From Thermoplasmata archaeon (GTDB lineage: Archaea; Thermoplasmatota; B47-G6; B47-G6B; 47-G6), in assembly GCA_003663565.1 (NCBI GenBank), contig QMTT01000071.1, positions 1-5,756 of the forward strand: 5,756 bases of DNA, read 5' to 3'. This document shows positions 1 to 5,149 of this stretch, one piece after another; the first letter of the stretch is position 1, and the number at the start of each line of letters is the position of its first letter. Both the position numbers and the translations under genes were made by a program. Below the pieces are notes generated by a model. That model searched no databases, had not been told where the DNA came from, and saw only the letters and a program-made list of their open reading frames with translations.

Positions 1-66
1 GAAGTAGCCATCAGAGGCAAGAGGATCGTGCTAATCCCACGTAAGACTGCCCCAATGACGCGCTGA
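1..66 (+). CDS. Possible 3' end of an upstream gene (last 21 codons)
   Basis: Reading from base 1, the frame is open for 21 codons and ends at TGA (64-66). The encoded tail contains VAIRGKRIVLIPRK, an alternation of basic and hydrophobic residues like the final beta strand of AbrB/SpoVT-type swapped-hairpin DNA-binding domains, the usual antitoxin half of archaeal VapBC-like pairs. That resemblance is by eye on a very short segment. No start is visible because the gene would begin outside the window. A second ORF begins 2 nt after the stop, which would fit translational coupling. The alternative is that this GC-rich stretch is a structured RNA and the open frame is chance; only the upstream sequence can settle it. 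Confidence 0.3.
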   Translation, partial: EVAIRGKRIVLIPRKTAPMTR

Positions 67-68
67 TC

Positions 69-275
69 ATGATGAGGCGCGAGAGGGAGAAGCCCGCGCG
101 TGCTCCTATTAGTCTCGAAAGTATCTTAAATACTACGCACGGGCAACCACTCTGGGTGCGTGAGGAGAGCATTGCTCCCGTAGCCCGCCCAGAACCGTGC
201 CGTGATGAACCCACCGTGGCAGATATAACTTGCTACAACTTGATACATGAAGCTACAGATGCGGCGAACGGCTAG
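69..275 (+). CDS. Small hypothetical ORF (68 aa) in GC-rich DNA
   Basis: An ATG-ATG start at 69 opens 68 codons ending at TAG (273-275). I do not recognise the product. Its first 11 residues are strongly basic (MMRREREKPAR), and the rest has no membrane segment or metal motif. There is no Shine-Dalgarno-like GGTG or GGAG upstream, but the start lies 2 nt after the stop of the possible upstream gene, so reinitiation is conceivable. The ORF ends almost exactly where the GC-rich segment ends. Against coding: a different frame of the opposite strand (11-214) is also open, which is common in GC-rich DNA, and the same bases form nested hairpins (137-200) better explained by an RNA. A frameshifted tail of the upstream gene is a third option. 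Confidence 0.25.
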   Translation: MMRREREKPARAPISLESILNTTHGQPLWVREESIAPVARPEPCRDEPTVADITCYNLIHEATDAANG

Positions 276-284
276 TGTGATCTT

Positions 285-423
285 GTGGAATTTTAATCCT
301 AGTCCTTGTTTTTTCTATTGCCATAATCCCGTAGTTGTTTTCTCTCTTCATTTGTGAGCTTCTCAGTTTTACAATAATGCTAAGGATTCTCGAGGCCTCT
401 TTCAAAGTATAATGCCTCTCCAT
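285..423 (-). pseudogene. Decayed helix-turn-helix of an IS607-type recombinase (MerR-like)
   Basis: From the ATG at 423 the minus strand reads MERHYTLKEASRIL, close to the start of IS607-family serine recombinases (TnpA) and related MerR/excisionase winged helix-turn-helix domains, where a KEA-ILG stretch opens the recognition unit. Further on it reads IMAIEKTRTRIKIP, which matches the wing pattern I-AI-----RI-IP of the same domain. Between the two blocks the recognition helix is garbled and the spacing is about three residues too long, so small indels are likely. After IKIP the frame runs only 11 more codons to TAG inside the GC-rich island. The serine recombinase catalytic domain that should follow is absent. 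I infer a truncated relic of a mobile element; a degenerate MerR-type regulator is the alternative. Confidence 0.45.
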
Positions 424-613
424 ACTAACCGCAATAACAATTATACGCAACACTTTTATGTATTTTCCATTATTTTCTACGAAATTACACAAAAAGAAGA
501 ACAGTTAGAAACGGCAAAAGGAAAGTCTGTATATGCTATTCGTGTGATTATTAAGCAAGTCAATTGGATACAATTAACACATCATCTTATGGTCATCTTT
601 TAACAATTACTAG

Positions 614-838
614 GAAGTTAGGAAAAAGCACTTAGTTAAATCATACATAGTTAAGGTACAAATTACTCTAGATGAGCTTGCTTATGAGTTTATAACAAAA
701 GTCACAAAATGTATGATTGACAAAAACTGGCTTCATTCCGCTAACCTATGAAAAATATTTGTCCTAAAAGCACATTTAAAATCCGTCATCCATAGGGTGA
801 CGAAAATATATGCAAGCACTTATATCTGGGCATACTCA
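614..838 (+). pseudogene. Possible decayed reading frame of unknown origin
   Basis: One plus-strand frame stays open for 45 codons, meets a single TGA (748-750), then stays open for another 29 codons to the TAA at 838. In DNA this AT-rich, stops are expected more often. The first part is amphipathic and mixed-charge, with blocks such as VKSYIVKVQITLDELAYEF, and looks protein-like, but I do not recognise a family. There is no start with a ribosome binding site. It could be the remains of a gene from the same debris as the recombinase relic, or simply chance. Confidence 0.15.
784..802. repeat. Short inverted repeat, 8-bp stem with 3-nt loop
   Basis: CGTCATCC (784-791) and GGGTGACG (795-802) pair over eight positions, one a T-G wobble, around the loop ATA. 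It is the strongest local hairpin in the AT-rich intergenic stretch and is followed by AAAATATATG. It could be a relic of a transposon end, a terminator-like fold or a protein-binding site. The 3' arm also contains GGGTGA, which could serve as a ribosome binding site for the ATG at 810. Confidence 0.4.
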
Positions 839-1031
839 TAATGTTAAATTCCCAAAGGACATTGTCCAGTCCATATATCTTCAAAAACAAATTTTTTCTC
901 TTTACAAGACCCTAAAAGAAATGTTTTTAAGTTTGCCTTCATATATCAGTCCTAGAGCATGTGAATACACATGTGAACAACATCGAGTATACTTGTTGTC
1001 TAGAGATACCATTTACCTCATAAAAATCTAA
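810..1031 (+). CDS. Doubtful small ORF (73 aa) upstream of the orphan gene
   Basis: The frame runs from ATG at 810 to TAA at 1029-1031. In its favour, GGGTGA at 795-800 lies 9 nt before the ATG, and the ORF ends 28 nt before the next gene's likely start on the same strand. Against it, the composition is that of translated AT-rich noncoding DNA, no domain is recognisable, and the GGGTGA is buried in a hairpin arm. The last residues (SRDTIYLIKI) faintly recall the DRD-x-N tail of TnpB proteins, but the zinc-finger cysteines expected before it are not arranged correctly. I regard it as probably not a gene. Confidence 0.15.
   Translation: MQALISGHTHNVKFPKDIVQSIYLQKQIFSLYKTLKEMFLSLPSYISPRACEYTCEQHRVYLLSRDTIYLIKI
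958..993. promoter_or_regulatory. Candidate promoter/operator for the orphan gene
   Basis: Three 12-base units follow each other: CATGTGAATACA, CATGTGAACAAC and CATCGAGTATAC, the first two sharing CATGTGAA. The first pair also forms the inverted repeat CATGTG-AATA-CACATG (958-973). Directly after lies the palindrome AGTATACT (986-993), which could act as a TATA-like element and would place a transcription start near 1015, about 45 nt before the ATG at 1060. Symmetric repeats touching a TATA box are how many archaeal repressors bind. This is inference from pattern and position only. Confidence 0.25.
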
Positions 1032-1045
1032 AGGGATGTTTTATA

Positions 1046-1052
1046 GGAGTTG
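1046..1052 (+). promoter_or_regulatory. Ribosome binding site that decides the start at 1060
   Basis: GGAGTTG (1046-1052) resembles the GGAGGTG complement of the archaeal 16S tail, and its GGAG core lies 10 nt before the ATG at 1060. The in-frame ATG at 1036 has only AAAGGG directly abutting it, too close to work. This favours the shorter, 280-residue product. Confidence 0.5.
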
Positions 1053-1059
1053 TATCGCT

Positions 1060-1902
1060 ATGAGCTCAGTAAATAAAGCACTAAAAGAGCTCTTTGAAAA
1101 TGAGTTATACTCTGGAGTACGTAAACTACTAGAGACACCATCAGAGATCCAGGAAAAGCTTGCGGAGTTATATATAAATTCAATAGATAAAGCTCTAGAG
1201 GTTAGAGAAGAAATACTAAGCATTGCCAAGGCTCGCAGGAACAAAAATCTTGTCATACAATCTCTCGATCAATACTCAGAGTGGAAAGTTGCCACTATAA
1301 ACATGATATCACTAGAGTATGATCTCAAGTTCTTATGGCCTCCAGATGTCCTTTCTAAAATGGCATATGATGAAAAGACAGACACAGTTCTGAGAGACTA
1401 TATAATTCAATACTGGTTCAGAAGACCAGAAGAGATATCTATATATATACCCATACCAGCTCTTAAAGGAGATTATGCTCCATGGATATTCGAGGGAGAG
1501 TACCTCTTCGATAACGTATATTACTTCATGATGGAGCTTTTTAAGTCCGACCTAAAAAAGAAGAAGCCAAACGCATGGAGAGGTCTAGTTGCAACAATAA
1601 GGCTCTTTTATCATCACAAGGTAGCTCCACAAGAGGTCATTGAATACGCATTTGACAACTTTGAGGATGTTAGGGAGTGGTTTGCATCGATGAAACTTAA
1701 GTATGCTAAAATCTTAGCCGAAAAAGAACCACTAATGCCAATAAAAGGTTTAGAAAGTTACTATGAGGCTCCAAGACATATAGCCGAGAAGTTCAAGGTA
1801 AATCCGAAGACATTTAAAGAGCGCATAGAGATCTCTGAGAAATACGGTCGGGATTATATAAAAACATTAATAAACGAGCTAGGAGAGAAAGTTCCTATAT
1901 AA
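1060..1902 (+). CDS. Hypothetical helical archaeal protein (280 aa)
   Basis: I do not recognise this protein with confidence. It is 280 residues from the ATG at 1060; an in-frame ATG at 1036 would add eight residues but lacks a properly spaced ribosome binding site. From that start it contains no cysteine, no signal peptide and no membrane segment, so it is probably cytoplasmic. Residues 1-90 look like a run of charged amphipathic helices. Residues 91-150 are rich in aromatics and proline (LWPPD at 92-96, QYWFRRPEE at 117-125, IPIPALKGDYAPWIF at 130-144). A lysine cluster KKKK (166-169) precedes NAWRGL, and the C-terminal third is again charged and helical. The codon pattern matches the neighbouring housekeeping genes, so it looks native. 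It stands alone: 129 nt and a T-tract separate it from the acetyl-CoA synthetase gene. It may belong to one of the crenarchaeal conserved domains of unknown function, but I cannot say which. Confidence 0.85.
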   Translation: MSSVNKALKELFENELYSGVRKLLETPSEIQEKLAELYINSIDKALEVREEILSIAKARRNKNLVIQSLDQYSEWKVATINMISLEYDLKFLWPPDVLSKMAYDEKTDTVLRDYIIQYWFRRPEEISIYIPIPALKGDYAPWIFEGEYLFDNVYYFMMELFKSDLKKKKPNAWRGLVATIRLFYHHKVAPQEVIEYAFDNFEDVREWFASMKLKYAKILAEKEPLMPIKGLESYYEAPRHIAEKFKVNPKTFKERIEISEKYGRDYIKTLINELGEKVPI

Positions 1903-1908
1903 TACAAA

Positions 1909-1921
1909 CTTTTTCTTTTTA
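1909..1921 (+). terminator. T-tract terminator after the orphan gene
   Basis: Seven nucleotides after the TAA stop the plus strand reads TTTTTCTTTTT (1910-1920) with no obvious stem before it. Archaeal RNA polymerase terminates at such T-runs without needing a hairpin. It supports the orphan gene and the downstream acdA being separate transcription units. Confidence 0.65.
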
Positions 1922-1959
1922 TGTTTAATTTAACAACAATCCTTTACATTGCCTCCATT

Positions 1960-1972
1960 TATTTTAATATTT
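1960..1972 (+). promoter_or_regulatory. Probable TATA box for the acetyl-CoA synthetase gene
   Basis: TATTTTAATATTTT-like sequence at about 1959-1972 is the best TATA candidate between the upstream T-tract and the ATG at 2032. Archaeal spacing of about 25 nt would put the transcription start near 1990-1995, giving a leader of roughly 40 nt that carries the ribosome binding site. The region is AT-rich throughout, so the exact box is uncertain. Confidence 0.4.
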
Positions 1973-1989
1973 TCTGATTAATTAAAGTC

Positions 1990-2018
1990 CTAAGGTAGGT
2001 GTAAATCTAGGCCTTTAG
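1990..2018 (+). promoter_or_regulatory. Foldable leader upstream of acdA
   Basis: CTAAGG (1990-1995) can pair with CCTTTAG (2012-2018) with one bulged T, extended inward by TAG (1996-1998) with CTA (2007-2009), leaving an 8-nt loop. The stem would sit at the 5' end of the predicted transcript, 2 nt ahead of the ribosome binding site, and could affect translation or message stability. It shows no resemblance to a known riboswitch. Confidence 0.25.
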
Positions 2019-2019
2019 T

Positions 2020-2026
2020 GAGGGTG
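2020..2026 (+). promoter_or_regulatory. Ribosome binding site of acdA
   Basis: GAGGGTG (2020-2026), one base off the ideal GAGGTG complement to the archaeal 16S rRNA tail, lies 5 nt before the ATG at 2032. It fixes this start, and the Rossmann fold begins properly within the first 20 residues. Confidence 0.65.
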
Positions 2027-2031
2027 TCAGT

Positions 2032-3447
2032 ATGCCTGGGAGTTGGAACTTGGATCCAATATTTTATCCAAAAAGCGTTGCTGTCATTGGCGCAAGTGAC
2101 GTTCCCGGAAAAGTAGGTACTGCAATAGTCACGAACTTAAAAGATCTATGGACAGGAGAAAAAATATATCCAATAAATCCACGTAAATCTGAGATACTTG
2201 GTCTTAAGGCATATAAGAGCATAAAAGATGTTCCTGATGAAGTAGATCTTGCAGTCATTGCAGTTCCTGCAAAGATAGTCCCCCAAGTTGTAAAGGAATG
2301 TGCCGAAAAGAAAGTTAAAGGCATTATAATAATCTCTGCTGGATTCAGCGAAACTGGTGAGGAGGGTGCCAAACTTGAAGAAGAAATTCGAAAAATAGCG
2401 AACGATAATGGAATACCCATCATAGGACCAAATTGTCTTGGAGTATATAACTCGGAGAACAAGCTTGCAACAATATTTAATCCTCCAGACCGACAAGGAT
2501 TCCCAAGACAGGGATCCATAGCCTTCCTTTCACAAAGTGGTGCCTTCGGAGCTGCGGTTCTAGACTGGCTAACTCAGAACAATATAGGCATGTCTAAGTT
2601 CGTTAGCTATGGGAACAAGTGTAACGTATATGAAGAAGATCTTTTAGAGTATCTGGCTGACGACGAGATCACTAAGGTAATAACAATGTACGTGGAGGGG
2701 GTATCTCACGGTAAGAGATTCCTTGAAGTGGCAAAGAAAGTAAGTATGAAGAAACCAATAATAGTGCTGAAGTCAGGAAGAAGTCACAGAGGTGCTAGAG
2801 CGGCTTCTCTGCATACGGGATCATTGGCAGGTTCCGATGAAGTATATGACGGAGCCTTTAAGCAGGCTGGAATAATAAGAGCGTACAGCATGGAACAACT
2901 CTTCAATTACGCTAAGATGCTATCAATGCAACCTCTCGCAAAGGGGGACAGAATAGCAGTAGTCACTAATGGAGGAGGAGCAGGAGTTATGGCAACGGAC
3001 GCTGTCGAGACAAACGGCCTCAAAATGGCAGAGCTAAATGAAGAAACGAAAAAGAAGTTCAAAAAGGCAATAGAGAATGGCATATTCTCAAGACACATAT
3101 CCTATGCTAATCCTGTAGACATACTTGGAGATGCACCCCCTGAAAGGTACGAGATCGCTATGAGATATGTCCTAGAAGATGAAAACGTTGATGCACTTGT
3201 TGTTATAATAATTGCCCAATCTCCAGCAATAAGAGAAGATATCGTTGACAGGATTTCGTTGATGAAATCATACGGAAAGCCTATAGCTGTCGTAATTCCA
3301 GGAGGATCCTTTGCCAAGAAAATAGCAAGAAAACTTGAAGAAAACAATATTCCAACATATGAAACACCAGAAGACGCTGTAGATGCTCTTGCAGCTCTAA
3401 TAAAGTACAGCAAATATAGAATGCGCTGCAAAAAGAGTTCTAACTAA
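2032..3447 (+). CDS. acdA: Acetyl-CoA synthetase (ADP-forming), alpha subunit
   Basis: The 471-residue product is the alpha subunit of ADP-forming acetyl-CoA synthetase (acid:CoA ligase). The enzyme converts acetyl- or acyl-CoA, ADP and phosphate to acid, CoA and ATP, and is the main substrate-level ATP source in fermenting archaea; it is cytosolic. Visible parts are a CoA-binding Rossmann domain (about 8-135, with VAVIGASDVPGKVG at 16-29 and IGPNCLGVYN at 131-140), a succinyl-CoA-ligase-like domain (about 155-300, with SQSGAFG at 168-174) and a third domain of the ligase (about 310-460, with VVTNGGGAGVMATDAVE). His261 in SLHTGSLAG aligns with the phosphorylated catalytic histidine known in this family (His257 in Pyrococcus furiosus). 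Length is normal for a separate alpha subunit. The ATP-grasp beta subunit is not encoded next to it. It has its own promoter and ribosome binding site, and its last 8 bases overlap the convergent glyS gene. Confidence 0.93.
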   Translation: MPGSWNLDPIFYPKSVAVIGASDVPGKVGTAIVTNLKDLWTGEKIYPINPRKSEILGLKAYKSIKDVPDEVDLAVIAVPAKIVPQVVKECAEKKVKGIIIISAGFSETGEEGAKLEEEIRKIANDNGIPIIGPNCLGVYNSENKLATIFNPPDRQGFPRQGSIAFLSQSGAFGAAVLDWLTQNNIGMSKFVSYGNKCNVYEEDLLEYLADDEITKVITMYVEGVSHGKRFLEVAKKVSMKKPIIVLKSGRSHRGARAASLHTGSLAGSDEVYDGAFKQAGIIRAYSMEQLFNYAKMLSMQPLAKGDRIAVVTNGGGAGVMATDAVETNGLKMAELNEETKKKFKKAIENGIFSRHISYANPVDILGDAPPERYEIAMRYVLEDENVDALVVIIIAQSPAIREDIVDRISLMKSYGKPIAVVIPGGSFAKKIARKLEENNIPTYETPEDAVDALAALIKYSKYRMRCKKSSN

Positions 3448-5125
3448 ATTTGAATGTAGTCTTTTCTTTTACGAACTCCACAGCTTTTTCTATGCCCATC
3501 CTTATTTGTTTTCTAGTATCCCTATCTCTTACAGTAACCGTGTTATCCTCAAGGGTTTGTCCATCAATAGTAACACAATATGGAGTACCTATTTCGTCCA
3601 TTCTTGCATACCTTTTTCCTATAGAATCACTTGCATCATAATATGCAACGATGCCCTCTCTCACGAATCTCATGTAAACATCCCTTGCAACACTTGTGAA
3701 TGGCTCTTTATTAACGATAGGGAATACTCCGACCTTTATTGGAGCTATATACGGTCTAAATCTGAAGTAGACATATCCTCGATCATCCCTTGTATAACTA
3801 TGCTCCAAGATTCCGTACAATATCCTGTCAATGCCATATGAGGGTTCTACTACCCATGGTACAAATTTTTCTACCATTATTGTTTTCTCCTTTTTCTTTA
3901 TATCCACAGCAGATTTTGGTATCTCTATTTTCTCCGTTTCCAGATCCACAACAAGTTTATCTCCCGTATCCGTATACTTGCCCTCTTTTAGAGCCCTTTC
4001 GACGGCCTTAAGCTTATCCTTGAACATTGGTCCTAATATATTATACTTTGGAATCACAACCTTTTCCACGACTTTCTTTGGTTTTTCTAAGTTCCTATAT
4101 GCAACAAGTTCCACACCGGACTCTTTAGAGTGAGTTGTTAGGTCATAAGAACTTCTATTCGCTATTCCAACAACTTCTGTCCATCCGAAGCGCTCTAAAT
4201 AAATTTCGGCATCCCAACAGTCTGTTGCGTAGTGTGCAAGCTCATATAACTTATGTTGTCTGAATCTCAACTTCTTTTCATCAATTCCAAGCGCTACTAG
4301 TAGTTTCTTTGTTAAACCAATATAATATGCAAGAAGTTTTCCCTTGATGATGCCTTTACTATAGAGATTCCCAACAGTGTCCTGTAGTTCTTTGTCATCC
4401 TTCGTTATCACCTTTATTTCTTCGTCTTTAACGTCATTAAAGAGTGGATGATCATCCCTTTTTGGATCAAAGAATACTTCAACTTCGGCCATATTAAACT
4501 CCCTAAGTCTTATAATGCCCTGCCTTGGAGATATTTCATTTCTGAAACCTCTACCTATTTGCGCAACACCCATAGGTAGCTTTTTCTTTGCGACATTATA
4601 GAGAATATTAAACTCAACGAATATTCCCTGAGCAGTTTCAGGTCTCAAGAAAGCCTTCACTACATCTCCAAACCCTATTTCAGTCTTAAACATCAGGTTT
4701 ACTTCTCTAGGATTTCCTAGTTTTCCCCCACATGATGGACATTTCAATTCCATTTCTTCTATGATTTTAAAGATCTTTTCTCTGGGTATAGATGAAGTGT
4801 CTATACTAAGTTGCTCTTCAATGACCTTATCAGCACGATACTTAGACCCACAACTCTTACACTCTACGAGTATATCCGTAAAACGATCCACATGACCTGA
4901 AGCCTTCAGTATTTTATAAGGTACTATGTTTGGCGTATCTATAAGAAGGCAGCCTTCTCTCACGACGTAGAACTTCTTCCATACATCAATTATGTTGTCT
5001 TTAAGAAGTGCTCCTATTGGTCCATAACTATAAAAGCCTGAGATACCTCCATATATATCAAAGGATGGGTAGACTATACCTCTTCTCTTTGCTATGGCCA
5101 TAATTTCATCATAGATATCGCCCAT
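3440..5125 (-). CDS. glyS: Glycyl-tRNA synthetase, archaeal/eukaryal dimeric type
   Basis: This 561-residue class IIa synthetase charges tRNA-Gly with glycine using ATP in the cytoplasm. Seen in order: motif 1 region (FYSYGPIGALLKDN at 31-44, followed by a helix), a zinc ribbon with Cys89/Cys92 and Cys129/Cys132, the active-site strand RPETAQGIFVEF (161-172), motif 2 (GRGFRNEISPRQGIIRLREF at 191-210) with its ATP-binding arginines, the glycine-pocket region CWDAEIYLERFGWTE (303-317), motif 3 (EPSYGIDRILYGILEHS, 427-443, Arg434), and a C-terminal anticodon-binding domain from about 460 (IAPIKVGVFPIV). Length and domain order are as usual for archaea, with no missing motif. The ATG at 5125 is supported by GGTGA (complement of 5132-5136), 6 nt upstream. 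It lies 24 nt after the CBS-domain gene, probably in one operon, and overlaps acdA tail to tail by 8 bp. In archaea this type is sometimes labelled glyQS. Confidence 0.96.
   Translation of the reverse strand: MGDIYDEIMAIAKRRGIVYPSFDIYGGISGFYSYGPIGALLKDNIIDVWKKFYVVREGCLLIDTPNIVPYKILKASGHVDRFTDILVECKSCGSKYRADKVIEEQLSIDTSSIPREKIFKIIEEMELKCPSCGGKLGNPREVNLMFKTEIGFGDVVKAFLRPETAQGIFVEFNILYNVAKKKLPMGVAQIGRGFRNEISPRQGIIRLREFNMAEVEVFFDPKRDDHPLFNDVKDEEIKVITKDDKELQDTVGNLYSKGIIKGKLLAYYIGLTKKLLVALGIDEKKLRFRQHKLYELAHYATDCWDAEIYLERFGWTEVVGIANRSSYDLTTHSKESGVELVAYRNLEKPKKVVEKVVIPKYNILGPMFKDKLKAVERALKEGKYTDTGDKLVVDLETEKIEIPKSAVDIKKKEKTIMVEKFVPWVVEPSYGIDRILYGILEHSYTRDDRGYVYFRFRPYIAPIKVGVFPIVNKEPFTSVARDVYMRFVREGIVAYYDASDSIGKRYARMDEIGTPYCVTIDGQTLEDNTVTVRDRDTRKQIRMGIEKAVEFVKEKTTFKFS
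3461..3470 (+). terminator. Possible acdA terminator inside the glyS 3' end
   Basis: CTTTTCTTTT lies 14 nt past the acdA stop on its coding strand and is the first T-rich run available. It is the complement of the lysine-rich final codons of glyS, so it would have a double use. Archaeal T-run termination makes this plausible; a mirror run on the minus strand (complement of AAAAA at 3430-3434, in the acdA tail) could end the glyS transcript. Confidence 0.35.
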
Positions 5126-5131
5126 CGTGTT

Positions 5132-5136
5132 TCACC
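5132..5136 (-). promoter_or_regulatory. Ribosome binding site of glyS
   Basis: The minus strand reads GGTGA here, complementary to the 16S 3' tail, with 6 nt to the ATG at 5125. No TATA box fits the 24-nt gap to the CBS gene, so glyS is most likely expressed from a promoter upstream of that gene. Confidence 0.6.
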
Positions 5137-5149
5137 GAAAGGTACCTAC

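Larger units (their letters stand above)
1..282. other. GC-rich island, candidate structured RNA or foreign coding DNA
   Basis: By direct count, 154 of the first 280 bases are G or C (55%), while bases 301-360 have 22 of 60 and bases 481-540 have 19 of 60. In AT-rich hyperthermophiles such an island usually marks a stable RNA, although GC-rich acquired genes look the same. Foldable parts seen are AGTAT/ATACT (120-124 with 130-134) and nested stems GCACGG/CCGTGC (137-142 with 195-200) and TCTGGG/CCCAGA (151-156 with 188-193), with an inner GGAG/CTCC (164-167 with 175-178). GCAAG (17-21) can also pair with CTTGC (229-233). I could not find the conserved cores of RNase P RNA, SRP RNA, tRNA or 5S rRNA on either strand, so I give no RNA name. 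Confidence 0.35.
424..1059. other. AT-rich intergenic stretch, probable gene/mobile-element debris
   Basis: About 640 bases hold no gene I would defend as intact. The content is strongly AT-biased and all frames are broken repeatedly. Items seen inside are: an unusually open but interrupted plus-strand frame (614-838, one in-frame TGA at 748-750), an 8-bp hairpin (784-802), a weak 73-codon ORF (810-1031), a 12-base imperfect tandem repeat (958-993) and a palindrome AGTATACT (986-993). No tRNA, CRISPR repeat or intact transposase was found. Confidence 0.5.

Noticed and set aside
63..74. C/D box sRNA (CTGA followed by ATGATGA)
   Set aside because: The order fits an internal D'/C' pair, but no matching outer C box at a proper guide distance upstream and no CTGA within the usual distance downstream are present.
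1..282. RNase P RNA or SRP RNA
   Set aside because: Neither the GAGGAAAGUC and ACAGAA-GGCUUA cores of RNase P nor the GGAA-capped helix 8 with its AGCAG side of SRP RNA can be found on either strand; only loose resemblances appear.
930..1031. TnpB C-terminal remnant (SRDTIYLIKI)
   Set aside because: Only a DRD-like tail is reminiscent; the CxxC zinc-finger pairs are not spaced correctly and no RuvC-like motif is visible.
1036..1059. Earlier start for the 280-residue protein at ATG 1036
   Set aside because: Its only purine run, AAAGGG, abuts the ATG, while GGAG at 1046-1049 is well placed for 1060.
2064..2519. Long minus-strand ORF (151 codons) inside acdA
   Set aside because: It is antisense to a clearly conserved enzyme and its translation is low-complexity serine, phenylalanine and isoleucine with no domain.
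3506..4133. Several plus-strand ORFs of 63-111 codons opposite glyS
   Set aside because: They lie antisense to conserved synthetase motifs, lack ribosome binding sites and read as noise.
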